Shown piece by piece: positions 27,119 through 40,989 of a stretch of DNA of 64,000 bases (positions are counted from its first letter, which is position 1; the number at the start of each line of letters is the position of its first letter). The notes under the pieces are model-generated. The model worked only from the letters and a program-made list of their open reading frames with translations, was not told the origin of the DNA and did no database searches. This DNA comes from Tamarix chinensis (taxonomy: Eukaryota > Streptophyta > Magnoliopsida > Caryophyllales > Tamaricaceae), in the NCBI GenBank assembly GCA_030549775.1, contig CM060172.1, forward strand, positions 130,437,122 through 130,501,121, read 5' to 3'. Made by a program: the position numbers and the translations under genes.

Positions 27119-27597
27119 TGTTGGATTATTATCCAACGTTGGGCTTGCATGTGAACGATACGAATTGGACGTTGTCGTAACGGTTAGGCCCGAATAAACG
27201 TGATCGAATTAGGTTTAATTAAGTTGGGCCTAATGTATCTGATTGAATGTGGACCGATATGTGTAGAGACTGTGGGAGTCCTAGATCGTTGATGGACCGA
27301 ACTAGGATGGCCCGATAGATGACACGCTTGTTATCTATATATATGTGGTTATGGTCCCTAGGTCAGAGGTACTTCGCACCATTGGTTCCCATCAGTCATT
27401 GGCAAGTAGCGGGTACGTGCGTGATCTAGAAGACTACAAAACCGACCGTTAGGGTTTGATATCAGATTCGACGGTACCCGACAAATCTTTTATTATTATG
27501 GATTCAGGTACGCTTCCGTGATATATTATATATATTAATCTTGATAGATTAGCTTTCGATCCAGTCAAATATATATAGATTATATATTAATCTATCA
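27119..27597 (+). repeat. 3' LTR of the copia element
   Basis: 479 bp, starting TGTTGGATTATTATCC and ending ATCTATCA, followed by the target duplication ATTAT at 27598-27602. Confidence 0.97.
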
Positions 27598-27602
27598 ATT
27601 AT

Positions 27603-29300
27603 TTCCAACTTAGGGCATTCTCTTATTTTATTAAACTTAGGTCATTCATAATTTCTCAAAACATTTCAACAATATCCTTAGAATATTTTAATCCATATAA
27701 CACATTAAAATACTACAATTTCTATGTTAAATCCATATTGACCAAAATACCCTTTAAAGATAATCTAACGCCCTTATTTTATAAAACCCTACATATCCAA
27801 CATCATTATTTTAAGATCCTCAAATTACACATCACCATACCTCTTGCATATACTCATTTTCCACTTACCACACTTATTCAATCCCATATTATATTTCCAC
27901 ATGTTATACTAATCTACAAAATACGACATAGCATAACAACATCGTATTAGTACATCTATCTACATTATTACTCTTTTTCCATCATAAAACCACATTTTCA
28001 TATCATAACAATAACAAAATGCATTTAGCAACATAATAATAACAACGTGATAACATACATAATCATAAAAGACATTTAACACAAAAACCCTAAACAACAA
28101 CTAGTATCCTTGCTGAAAAATGCACTAGACTCTAAGCATGTATCCTATCCCACCTTCTCCAAAACTTCCAAAAATCACCTTAGGAAAGAAAACACCATTA
28201 GAACTGAATCATATAATTAAGGAAAAATTAAAGAAATAGAGAGTGGAAGGATTGGAGAAAAACTAAAATAAGGCTCAAAGGTGTGATCAGGGAACTTGCA
28301 CAACAAAAGAGGGAGGAGAGGCAACAAGTGCCGAAGCGAAGGGATTGGCTCCAACCCAAGCTATTGTCGTTAGTGGTTGGGGAATGGTGGAGGAGGCCAA
28401 AATGGGGTGTGCAACGGTGGGGGAGGCTGAAGGTGGGGGATGTGCAATAGTGGAGGAGGCCAAATGGAAGTGGAGGCTTCAATTTTTTTAGCCAAAGAAA
28501 GAGAGAGGAGAAACAGTGGGTTGGGTGGTTGTTAGGGGTGTGCAACTATAGTTTTGACCGGAGGATGGGGGAGGGAGTGAAAAATTTTTCTGGTGCAAAG
28601 GAGTGTGGTTTGGTAGGGATTTGTGTTGTGTTGCTTGGTTGTGGGGTGTGTTTGGTTATTTTTGTCCAAGGGGGATGAGGGATTTAGTGGGATTTTTCTG
28701 AAATTAGGGGGAGTGTTTTGATGAGTTTGCTAGTGGTTGCGGTTTGGTTTCGGTGGAAGTGGTCGGTGCTAAAGGGGGATTCATGTCCAGGGTGGCTGTG
28801 GTGGTGTTTGGGGTGTGTTTGGCAACGAGAAGAAGGAGAAAGGGAAACAGGGAGAATCTACGTTTAGTGGTGCAAATATTTGACATAAAATAGTGGGAGA
28901 AAGGGGGTTGATTGAGGCATATGATGTAGTATTTTGTGAGTCTACATATACATATGCATACATGAATAGAGAAGGAAGGAGATGGGTGAGGCATAGACAG
29001 AATTTTTCATCAAAACCGATCAGCATAGGGTATTGGTGATGATGTGTTGATGGGGTAGGGTGTAGGTGATGGAGGCATGGTAGGGGCAGAGGCATGGTCG
29101 GGTGAGATTTTACTCAAGAGAAGGGAGAGGCGTGAGAGAAAGAAAAGCAAGATTGACTGGCAGGGAAAAGAAAAAGAAAATAAAAGGAAAAGGAGAAGGG
29201 AATAAGGAAAAAAGGAAAAAAGGGAGGGAGGAAATAAGTGTGGTTCTATAATTAGATTCAGGATAAAAATAATATATGGTAGGGTGCTAGGATATTTTAA
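27603..29300 (-). mobile_element. Decayed giant-LTR relic A
   Basis: Read on the minus strand it has the layout of the better preserved LTRs: a C-rich tract (plus strand 28230-29230), a splice-bounded exon-like piece (28114-28178, 65 bp, AG before it; donor GCAAGG here but GTAAGG in the sister copy near 57303), then AT-rich DNA. Clear TG/CA ends and target duplications are not visible. Confidence 0.5.
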
Positions 29301-30940
29301 TTAACAACTTTCTAGGGCTAGGTTTAGATTAGAGTATTCATAACCCATAATAGATATTAGGGGTAAATAAAATATTAATTTCTTGATATTAGAATTATAT
29401 TACGATATCAATTACTTAATATTAGATTTAGCAGAAATTTAGTATACTATAATATCAACCCAAGCACATTAAGGTACCCTAGTCATACCGACACATAAAG
29501 ACAGTACAGTATCATATCGACTATCAAATCAAGAGCACTAAGTTACCCTAATCACACTATCTCACAAAAAAAACCCATAGTACCATAATGATAAGGACAC
29601 ATAATCCATAAGTATGCATATCATCTAAAAAGTATCCAAAACTAGATAGATTAATGTATATGGTCTGGATGGGGTACTAAGGCACACCAATAAAAATTCA
29701 TAACCAACCATGGGCTAGACCACGTCTTTAGGGTAGTGACCTATGAAGAGCCACAATTCCCAATCTTGATATCTTTCACTTTGAATATTAGTATTTTATT
29801 AAGCTGATCATAGGTATCACATAATGCACAACTAGATTTAATTCCCTCAACCATTTTTACTCCTTTTCAATTATTACATACAAACATAATCAGTCAATAC
29901 TGAGGTCAATATCATAATCTACCAAGGCCATCCTAAGTTTAATTATTCACATTTAGGGAACTTAGCCATAATTATCCTATTATTATCCGTTTTAAATAAT
30001 AATTAAATTTCATTTAATAATTTATCATGAGAATGATAAAATAAACTAAATTAAATATTTTAGTATACATATAAATTATCAGACATGACAAATGACCATA
30101 TTTCTCCTACACATGATTTAGCACGTAAAACACTAACATGCATATCTAATTTATCAAAACCATATATTTCCATACTCAACAATATATAGTACATATTAGG
30201 CATGGTTATTAGAATACATATCATAATACACTTAAAAAGACCAAATTGCCTCTCAGGTAGACAATGATAATAATCATGCTAAAAATACACCTAAGTATGC
30301 TTAATCTATAATATTAGATATACATGACATACATAATTTATTCCCAACATTAAGCCCATTTTAACATGCTTTGGTACGCATAATATTAATATACTCCATT
30401 TTACCAAATTCCATGCTACCATCATTAGACAAATAATTAAAATATAGCAAACATGATTAACACGGATTTATACATCTAAACCTTAACATTTCGACATGCA
30501 ATATTTAACATCTTAGTAAAGCATATATGTTACCTGATTTCCAACAAAAGTACAAAATATAAGCAACATACCAACTAAAATTACCAGGCTCTACTAATCA
30601 ACCTCTTTTACCTATAAATAAAACCATCAATATATATTATATAGAGAATTATAAAATAATAAAATATATAAGTAATAACAAGAACTACACTACTACTTAC
30701 TACTACTACCCAAAGTTAGTTTGAATGGGTATAGGCAAGCAACAATGGAGGAGATGAAAGCTTGTTCGGGTAGAGAAAGGGATTGTGAGGAGAAGGAGCT
30801 AAGTGAGATCTATGATGGTGGTTGTTTGAATGAGGTGGAAGGGTGTAGCCAAAAAGGCACAATAGGGAGATAATGATGGCTAACAATGAGCCTGTGTGGT
30901 GAGTTGTTGCAGTTGGGAAAGAGTTGATGGTGCATAAGAG
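27603..30940. repeat. Duplicated 3' flank, copy 1 (matches about 56806-60150)
   Basis: Long direct repeat of the sequence downstream of gene 2, 1-3% different in the stretches I compared, joined in copy 2 to the sequence that precedes the copia insertion in copy 1. It contains two decayed minus-oriented giant-LTR relics (annotated separately). Open frames here, such as 27738-27950, are also open in the sister copy but have low-complexity AT-rich content and no domain. Confidence 0.85.
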
Positions 30941-31150
30941 GGATTAGAGGTGGAGTATGATACACTAGGGGTCAAGCTACAAGGATGGTTGACATCGCAT
31001 GGGTCATACAGCTTGAAGTTGCAGTGTAAGGAGTTGAGGGCTATGGTGTGTGGTAGGGTGTTAGGAACGAATTTGGTAGCTGTTGTTAGTGATTGATGAT
31101 GATGGAGGAGGCTGGTAGAGGAGGTGTGCAAAGGATTTGGAAACTAGATG
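29430..31150 (-). mobile_element. Decayed giant-LTR relic B
   Basis: Matches the LTR starting at 60254: the segment near 29660-29810 (ACTAAGGCACACCAATAA and the following 130 bp) aligns with 61500-61620 and with 40070-40200. On the minus strand a C-rich tract (30730-31140) precedes an exon-like piece at 30534-30611 with a strong CAG|GTAAC donor. The short tandem array and the 3' end are missing. Confidence 0.5.
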
Positions 31151-31450
31151 ATGATAGTGAAGGGAAAGGGTTAATCAATTAGCATTTGGAAAAGGTTTTC
31201 ATGATGGTTACAATACATTTTGTCCCTTATCTTCAATTAATTGTGAAAAAAATACCAAAAAATACAAGAAGAAGGTAAGGTACATTACATTTTTAGGGTT
31301 GTATCACTTATGTTAGTTATGTTAGGTGCTCCTACCTAGGTTCAATGAATGTTACAAACATGGTATGTTAACAAAATATGAAAATTAACAAACAAGGTAT
31401 GTTCCTACCTGAGTCACATGCGAAGTACGTAACAGACATATGAAAATTAA
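30941..31450. other. Unassigned sequence between duplicated blocks
   Basis: The match to copy 2 ends near 30940 (about 60150 in copy 2). No gene is seen. Confidence 0.4.
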
Positions 31451-32790
31451 AAAAACCTCAATTTAGAAGCTAGAATAGGCTTTTTCAGGCTCCTGGATTG
31501 CCCAAACCGGCTCAATCTGAGGTCCCACAAAAAATTTATGGCCCTAAAAAAAATTACAATATACATTAGCTCCCAATATAGTTAATAAAAATATCTAACA
31601 ATAACCAAGATTTTCATGGATGAAATGAAAGTTTGATTAATCCCCATTTCTTGCAGATTTTTACTACTAATCATCATTCCTTACTCTTATCATAAACTAT
31701 AATTGAATACAAGTTGGTTGCATATATTGAAATCAGGGCCTATACCCATCATTAATTGTAGACAAATGCATTATGGCACTCATTTCATATTTTTATGTCG
31801 AATGCATTATGTCAAACCTACAATTGCACCAAAAATACTATATTATCATTAAGAGAAGACTGCTCAAACAATGATGAACATAAACAAACCAACACCCTCA
31901 GAATGAAGAACCTCTTCAGCAAGGCATACAGGGCACTCATTTCTTATGACAAACATATGGCATACTACAATTACAGAACAAAATATAAGCACACACTGAC
32001 CTTGTCTAAATAATAAAAACAAAAGACATTATCTTATAATTGCACACACAGACCTACAATTAAAGAAAATCATTATCCATCATATGTAATGTAATGCAAT
32101 GCAAGAAAAAAAAACAATAACAAGCCAAGAATTTTACTGTCATCGAATGCAAAAAAAAATAGAACTACTATTTTCAGTGCTATTTTTTTAATAATAATTA
32201 CCAGAACTGCATTTCCCTATTCTTTTTCTCTAATGCACCCACCACATTAAATCAATTACAACAAAACTCACATAGATAATAATTATCCGAACTGAGTTTC
32301 GTCAATCTACGCTTGCTCACACTTTTTTTTTGTTTACTGATCAATAATATGAAAAAAAAAATTCTTCAACAAAGCTCACATTACTAATGAATATACAATA
32401 TGATAAAAATTTCTTCAAAATTGGGTCACACTTTCAATTGCTAAATAATAAAGGCTACTATGTTGAAAAAATGGTAAATTAGGGCTTATCGAATTGAAAT
32501 CAAGAGAGTAATAAACGAAATGAATGAATAAAGCTTATCAGCAGCAAAGATGGGTGATTAAGGCTTCCTCGACCAAACTTTTCACAACAAAGATGGAGGC
32601 AAGAGGGGAGGTGGGTGATTAGGAGGCAACCCTTGGTACTATAGTTGGTAGCAATTGTTTTACAGATGTTGTGATCTTGTGAGGTAAGAGGCAGTATACT
32701 GATGGTGTGATGCTCTAAGGTAGCGTAGGAGGCTGATGCTCTTGCATACTGTAGTCGGCAGCAACTATTGCACACTATAGGAGGCTGTGA
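31451..32790. repeat. Repeat block X (matches 40261-40985)
   Basis: Direct repeat of the block before the unit upstream of gene 2. X is longer: about 590 bp (about 31575-32165) is absent from the other copy. It ends GGCTGTGAGGGTCG directly before the first unit of the array, exactly as the other copy does. Short frames at 31795-32013 and 32500-32892 have no recognisable domain. Confidence 0.75.
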
Positions 32791-34995
32791 GGGTCGTTTT
32801 TTAATTAATTTCAACACACTAAATTTTCTTTCATCTATGCACCATAGGAGTATGGAAAGAGGAAAATTAGGGAAAATATTTTTTCCCAACAATGCACTAA
32901 ATTTATTGCTTAAAAATAGGTTAGATATTCATAACAAAGACAATCATTGCAATAGCTTAGTAAATGTTTTGTAAGGACAAAATGTGGTTGTATTAGTTTA
33001 ATAAATGTTTTGCAATGTCAAAATATCGTTGCAATAGATTCATTAAATATATCACAACAACAAAAGGTCATTGCAAATAAGTCATTATATTATTACAATG
33101 ACAATTTTCGTTGCAAAACACTTTCCTAAGGGTGGAATATTGGAAAATTATTTTTGGTAACAATTTTTAGGAACAAAATAAATTTGTTGTTGTCATAAAT
33201 CATTTTTCGCAACAAAAAAATGTTGTCATTACAAAAGTTTCGTTGCCATAAAGGATATTTTTTGTAGTGATTATTATGTTTCACTGCAATATGTTTGGTG
33301 TTTCACCACAATATGATTCATATTTCACATTTCATCATGACATGCTTGCCTTTTATCATGGTCCGGCATTATGTATTCCTACTTCACTCCATTTTTATGT
33401 TTTACCAAGATATACTTAAAGTTTCAACATCGTATGGACTACAATTATATAATATTACGGCTCTCCATTATTATGGTTTCCCGTGATAAAATTGGTGTTT
33501 CACCACTACTATATTATGTTTATTACTCTTTTTCATTGTAACTATATATATATATATATATAATGGATCTCTATTTGTAGAGAAAAATCTCAAGAATATA
33601 ATGATATAATTTTTCTTGATAATCCTTCTAAAAGATAATTTAGTTTTAAAAAAATTATTGACACCATCATGACGTCACTAGTATAGATAATGAAGATGGT
33701 TACAATGAGGGTAAAGAACATGTAGTGGACACATTAAGGTTCCTTAATTGAGAAATCAGTTCTTATAATTAAACTAAGTTTAAATGACCAAATGAATTTG
33801 TTTAAAAACTAGGAATTGCCTGCGTTTTAGATTGAAGGATATGTACGTAACAACCACTTGAAAGATCGTATAATAAATACATTAAGGCTCTATAATTGCA
33901 GAAATAGTGGATACAATTGACATTGAAATGATTTGTTACTTCCATAACCAAAAATGATGTTTTGGAATTTAAATCGAAATGTCACCTAACAACCACTTAA
34001 TAACTATTTAGATCGAATTCCCTTCTTAATTATAAATTCTACAAAAAATTGTAGAGAATGGTAGAGAAATAATAAATTGTTAAAATTTTGTGAAATAGAA
34101 GGTACAAGCCTGAAACTTAGCATTCTCGACTACTTTTTAAAAGGTGAAGATTTTTTTGCTTGATTTTTCGTCTACGTGCTAGAGGAGTATGGAAAGAGGG
34201 AAATTAGGGGGAAAACATTTTCACAACAACATACCAAAGTTGTTGCTAAAAATATTTTTCTGTGTATTTTATTTTTGCAACAAAATTTTTTTCGCAACAA
34301 CACACTAAAGCCATTGCTTAAAATAGGTTAGATATTCACAACAATGATAGTCCTTGCATTAGCTTAGTAAATGTTTTGCAATGACAAGATATCGTTGCAA
34401 TAGCTTAGTAAATGTTTTGCAATGACAAAATGTCATTGCATTAGTTTGGTAAATGTTTTGCAATGTCAAAATATCATTGCAATAGCTTCACCAAATGTAT
34501 CACAACAACAAAATGCCGTTGCAAATAAGTCATTATATTATTACAACAACAATTTTCGTTGCAAAGCACTTTCTTTAGTATGAAATATTGGAAATTTATT
34601 TTTGGCAATAACTTTTAGCAACAACTTAAATTTTTTGTTGTCATAAATCCTTTTTTTTGCAATGACAAAATGCTAACATTGCAAAAGTTTCGTTGCATTA
34701 AACGAGATTTTTTGCAATGATTAATGTGTTTCACTGCGATATGTTTGGTGTTTATCCTCAATACGATTCATACTTTAAATTTCATCCTGACATGCTTGAT
34801 TTTTATCATGGTCCAGCATTATGTATTCCTACTTCACTTTATTGTTATGTTTTACCACGATATACTTCAAGTTTCAACACTGTTTGGTCCAGAATTATAT
34901 AGTATTACGTCTCTCCATTACTATTATTTCCCGTGATATAGTTGGTGTTTCACCACTACTATATTATGTTATATTATTCTTTTTCATCGTAAATT

Positions 34996-35033
<38 letters not shown>

Positions 35034-38000
35034 ATGGATCTCTATTTATAGAGAAAAATCTCAAGAATATAATAATATAATTTTTCTTGACAATCCTTCT
35101 AAAAGATAATTTAGTTTTAAAAATTATTGACACCATCATGACGTCACAGTATACACGATGTAGTTGGTTATAATGTGTGTAAAGAACATATAATGGACAC
35201 ATTAAGGTTCTCTAATTAGGAGAATAGTTGTTACAATTGAGCTAAGTTTAAACGACTAAATTTATTTATTTAATTACTGGGAATTACCTGTGTTTTATAT
35301 TGAAGGATACGTAACAACCACTTGAAAGATTATATAATCGATACATTAAGGCTCATTAATTGCATAAATAGTGGTTACAATTAAGATTGAAATGATTTTT
35401 TACTTCCATGACCAAAAATGACGGTGTGCAATTTAAATCGAAATGTCACCTAACAACCACTTAATAACTCTTTAGATCAAATTCCCTTCTTAAGTATAAA
35501 TCCTACAGAAAATTTTAGAGAATGGATGAAAATAATAAATTCTTGAAATTTTGTGAAGTAGACGGTAAAAGCTAAGAAGATCGCATTCTCGACTATTTTT
35601 TAAAAGGTAAAAAAAATTTGCTCGATTTTTCGTATGCGCACTTGAGCAGTATGGAATGAGGGAAATTAGGGGGGAACTTTTTCGCAAAAACACACTAAAG
35701 TCTTTGCTAAAAATATTTTTCTTCATAATTTATTTTTGCAACAAAATTTTTTTCTTAACTACACACCAAAGTCGTTGCTTAAAAATAGGTGAGATATTCA
35801 CAGCAATAATAGTCGTTGTAATAGCTTAGTAAATGTTTTCCAATGACAAAATGTCATTGCATTAGTGTAGTAACTATTTTGCAATGTCAAAATGTCATTG
35901 CAATAGCTTCACTAAATATATCACAACAACAAAAGGTCGTTGCGAATAAGTCATTATATTATTGCAAAGAAAATTTTCGTTGCAAAACACTTTCCTTAGT
36001 ATGGAATATTGGAAAATTATTTTTGGTAACAACTTTTAGCAACAACATAAATTTGTTGTTGTCATAAATCATTTTTCACAATGAAAAAATGCTATCGTTG
36101 CAAAACTTTGGTTGCTATAAAGGAGCTTTTTGTTAGTGATTATTGTGTTTCACTTCCATATGTTTGGTGTTTCACCACAATATGATTCATATTTCACATT
36201 TCATCATGGTATGCTTGATTTTTATCATGGTCCAGCGTTATGTAATCCTACTTCTCTCTATTATTATGTTTTGCCACGATATACTTCAAGCTTTAACATT
36301 GTATGGTTCAGAATTATATACTAGTGTGTCTTTCCACTATTTCAGTTTCCCGTGCTATAATTGGTGTATCACCACTGCTATATTATGTAAAATTAATTTT
36401 TTTTTTCATTGTAACTCTATATATATATATATATAATAGATCTCCATTCGTAGAGAAAAATCTCAAGAATATAATGATATAATTTCTATTGATAAGCCTT
36501 ATAAAAGATAATTTAGTTTTAAAACAAATATTATCACCATGATGATGTCACTAGTATACATGATGTAGATGGTTACAATGAGGGTAAAAAACAGAGAATG
36601 GACACATTAAGGTTATTAAATTGAGAAAATAGTTGTTACAATTGAACTAAGTTTAAACAACTAAATTAATTTGTTTAATAACTTGGAATTACCTGCATTT
36701 TAGATTGAAGGATACGTAACAACCACTTGAAAGATCGTATAATAGATACATTAAGGCTCTATAATTATAAATTCTACATAAAATTGTAGAGAATGGTAGA
36801 GAAATAATAAATTGTTGAAATTTTGTGAAATAGAAGGTAAAAGCCTAAAACTTAGCATTCTCGACAACTTTTTAAAAGGTGAAGATTTTTTTTACTTCAT
36901 TTTTTGTCCGCACACTAGAGGAGTATGGAAAGAGGGAAGTTATTGGAAAAAAAATTGCAACAACACACTATAGTCGTTGGTAAAAATACTTTCATGTATA
37001 CTTTATTTTTTGCAACAAATTTTTTTTTCACAACAACACACTAAATTCATTGCTTCAAAATAGATCAGATATTCACAATAATGATAGTTGCTTCAATAGA
37101 TTAGTAAATGTTTTACAATGACAAAATGTCGTTGCATTAGTTTATTAAATGTTTTGCAATGTCAAAATGACGTTGCAATAGCTTCATTAAGTGTATCACA
37201 ATAACAAAAGGCCATTGCAAATAAGTCATTATATTATTGCAATGGCAATTTTCATTGCAAAACACTTTCCTTAGTGTGGAAGATTGCAATATTATTTTTG
37301 GCAACAACTTTTAGCAATAGCATAAATCTTTTGTTGTCATAAATCATTTTTCACAACGACAAAACGTTGTTTTTACAAAAGATTTGTTGCCATAAAGGAG
37401 ATTTTTTGTATTGATTATTATGTTTCACTACGATATGTTTAGTGTTTCACCACAATATGATTCATATTTCACATTTCATCATGACATGCTTGGTTTTTAT
37501 CATGGTCTAGCATTATATATTCATACTTCACTCCATTGTTATGTTTTACCAAAATACACTTCAAGTTTCAACATTGTATGGACTAGAGTTATATAGTATT
37601 ACGTCTCTCCATTATTATGGTTTCCCGTGATATAATTGGTGTTTCACCACTACTATATTATGTTTTATTACTCTTTTTCATTGTAACTATATATATATAT
37701 ATATAATGGATCTCTATTTGTACAGAAAAATCTCAAAAATATAATGATATAATTTTTCTTTATAATCCTTCTAAAAGATAATTTAGTTTTAAAACAATTA
37801 TTGACACCATCATGGCGTCATTAGTATACACAATATAGATGGTTACAATGAAGGTAAAGAACATATAATGGACACATTAAGGTTCTTTAATTGAGAAAAT
37901 AGTTCTTATAATTGAACTAATTTTAAATGACCAAATGAATTTGTTTAATAACTACGAATTATTTGCTTTTTAGATTGAAGGATACATAACAACCACTTGA

Positions 38001-39640
38001 AAGATTGTATAATAGTACATTAAGGCTCCATAATTGCAGAAATAGTGGTTACAATTAACATTGAAATGATTTTTTACTTCCATAACCAAAAATGACAGTT
38101 TGCTATTTAAATCAAAATGTCACCTAACAACCACTTAATAGCTCTTTAGATGAAATTCCTTTCTTAAGTATAAAATCTATATAAAATTTTAGAGAATGCA
38201 AGAGAAATAATAAATTGTTGAAATTTTGTAAAATAGAAGGTACAAGATAAAACTTAGCATTCTCAACTACTTTTAAAAAGGTGAAGATTTTTGTGCTTGA
38301 TTTTTCGTCCACGTGCTGGAGGAGTATGGAAAGAGGAAAATTAGGGGGGGGGGAATTTTTCTGAATAACACAATAAAGTCATTGCTAAAAATATTTTTTT
38401 GTATATTTTATTTTTGAAACAAAATTTTTTTCGCAACAACACACTAAAGTCATTACTTAAAATAGGTTAGATATTCACAACAATGATAGTCGTTGCATTA
38501 GCTTAGTAAATGTTTTGCAATGACAAGATGTCATTGCAATATCTTAGTAAATGTTTTGCAAAGACAAAATGTCATTGCATTAGTTTGGTAAATGTTTTGC
38601 AATGTCAAAATATCATTGCAATAGCTTCACCAAATGTATCACAACAACAAAGGGCCATTGCAAATAAGTCATTATATTATTGCAACAATAATTTTCATTG
38701 CAAAACACGTTCCTTAGTGTGGAATTTCGGAAAATTATTTTTGGTAACTACTTTTAGCAACAACATAATTTTTTTTATAATAAATCATTTGTGTAAAGAC
38801 AAAATGATGTCGTTGCAAATGTTTTGTTGCTATAAATGAGCCTCTTTGTAGTGATTAATATGTTTCCCTGCCGTATGTTTGGTGTTTCACCAAAATATGA
38901 TTCATATTTCACATTTCATCATGACATGCTTGATTTTTATCATGGTCTAGCATTATGTATTCCTACTTCACTCCATTTTTATGTTTTACCATGATATACT
39001 TAAAGTTTCAACACTGTATGGTCCAGAATTATATAGTATTACATATCTCCATTATTATGGTTTCCCGTGATATAATTGATGTTTCACCACTACTATATTA
39101 TATTTTATTACTCTTTTTCATTGTAACTATATATATATAATGGATCTCTATTTGTAGAGAAAAATATCAAGAATATAATGATATAAATTTTCTTGATAAT
39201 CTACAAAATATAAATTTTCTCTATTCTAAAAGATAATTTGCTTTTAAAAAAATTATTGACATCATGGTTACAATGAGAGTAAAGAACATATAGTGGACAC
39301 GTTAAGGTTCTTTAATTAATAAAATGGTTGTTACAATTGACCTATGTTTAAATGACTAAATTAATTTGTTTAATAATTGGGAATTACCTACATTTTACAT
39401 TGAAGGGTACGTAACAATCACTTGAAAGATTGTATAATTGATACATTAAGGCTCTTTAATTGCAGAAATAGTGGTTACAATTGACTTTGAAATGATTTTT
39501 TACTTCCATAACCAAAAATGACAGTTTTCTATTTAAATAAAAATGTCACCTAACAACCACTTAATAGCTCTTTAGATGGAATTCCCTTCTTAAGTATAAA
39601 ATCTACAAAATTGTAGAGAATGGGTGAGAAATAATAAATT
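32791..39640. repeat. Array of five CACTA-end-bearing units (about 1.3-1.5 kb each)
   Basis: Units 3 to 7, head to tail. The marker GAGTATGGAAAGAG (or a close variant) recurs at about 32850, 34187, 35648, 36922 and 38323. Each unit has the 42-bp GCAATAGCTTAGTAAATG-type repeats, a reverse CACTA-type end (intact GTAGTG at 33264-33269 in unit 3 and 38848-38853 in unit 7, mutated in units 4-6), a degenerate TATGTTTCAC block, a short (TA)n tract and AT-rich DNA ending in TTTTTAAAAGGTGAAGATTTT. Compared with the 2.2-kb units they lack the segment corresponding to about 11360-12100, the join reading GATTTTTGTGCTTGATTTTTCG in unit 7. Confidence 0.8.
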
Positions 39641-40260
39641 GTTGAAAGTCACAAAGGCTACTGCCAACCCACAAGTAGGCATAAAGTCTATTGCTAGACC
39701 ATAGTTAAGTACGAAAGCTACTACCGAACTACATGTAAGCTCAAAGTCCACTACTGACCTATATCTAGGCACAAAACCTACTACCAAACCATAAGTAGGC
39801 ACAAAGGTTTCTACTGATCAATCTAATATCCAATAATAATAATCATTTTCATTTTTATTTACTTGATAGGATATCATATCAACCTAGAAACATACATGTA
39901 CTTTAGTCATATCGGCGCACCAAGATAGCACAGTATCCTACTATCTATCAACCCAAGGACACTAAGGTACCCTACTCATACTAGAACATGAAGGTAGAAT
40001 AATACCCTACCAACAAGGACACCTAATCCATAAGTTTGTAGAGGCAAATATAATATGATATAGAGCCTCGTTAGGGCACTAAGGCACACCAATAATATTA
40101 CATAATCAATTATAAGCTAGCAACCCCTAAAGAGTCACCATTTTTTATCTCAAGGTCTTTCACTTTAAATATTAATATTTTATTAAGGTGACCATAAAAT
40201 CACAATCAATTAATACTTAACCATTTTTTCTTAGTTTACATTTATTCATGAAAAATACCC
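39641..40260 (-). mobile_element. Fragment of a giant LTR (3' part with 30-bp array)
   Basis: Matches 61045-61800 of the LTR that starts at 60254, including six 30-bp tandem units (39647, 39677, 39707, 39737, 39767, 39797) and the ACTAAGGCACACCAATAA segment. It abuts the end of array unit 7 without any LTR terminus, so it came with a rearrangement rather than a simple insertion. Confidence 0.75.
39647..39826. repeat. Six 30-bp tandem repeats
   Basis: Exact 30-bp spacing, consensus near AGGCACAAAGGCTACTACCA, diverged 10-30% between units. Same family as the seven-unit array at 61043-61252. Confidence 0.9.
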
Positions 40261-40989
40261 AAAATAGCCTCTTATATTGCCTCAATCTGAAGTCTCACAA
40301 ACAAGTTATGGCCCTCGAAAGTTTATAATATACATTAGCTCCCAATACTACTATTTTTAGTGCTATTTTTTTTTTAATAATAATTATCAGAACTTCATTC
40401 CCCTATTCTTTTTCTCTAATGCACCCACCACTTTAAATCAATTACAACAAAGCTCATATAGATAATAATTACCAGAACTGTATTTCGTCAATCTATGCTT
40501 GGTCACACTTTATTTTGTTTACTGATGGATAATCTGACAAAAATTTCTTCAACAAAGCTCACATTACTAATGAATATAAAATCTAACAAAATTTTATTCA
40601 AAATTAGGTCATGCTTTCAATTGTTGGATAATAAAGGAAACTATGTTGGAAAAAAGGTAAATTAGGGCTTATTGAAATGAAATCAAGAGAGTAAATCAAG
40701 ATTGTAATAAACAAAATAAATGAACATAGCTTACCAGCAACAAAGATGGGTGATTAGGGCTTCCTCAACCAAACTTTTTTCACCAAATATGGAGACAAAA
40801 GTGGAGGTGGGTGATTAGGAGGCAACACTTTGTACTGTAGTCGGTAGCAATTGTTTTAATGATGTTGTGAGGTAGGAGGCAGTATACTGATGTTGTGATG
40901 CTGTAAGGTAGCATAGGAGGCTAATGCTCTTGCATACTGTAGTCGGCAACAACAATGGTATACTATAGGAGGCTGTGAGGGTCATTTTT
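40261..40989. repeat. Repeat block X' (shorter copy of 31451-32790)
   Basis: Same order as block X but lacking about 590 bp after GCTCCCAATA. It precedes the last array unit, as X precedes unit 3. No gene. Confidence 0.75.

Noticed and set aside
27738..27950. Small frame also open in the sister copy at about 56930-57141
   Set aside because: Both copies are only 1-3% diverged so shared openness means little; the peptide is low-complexity and lies in a decayed LTR relic.
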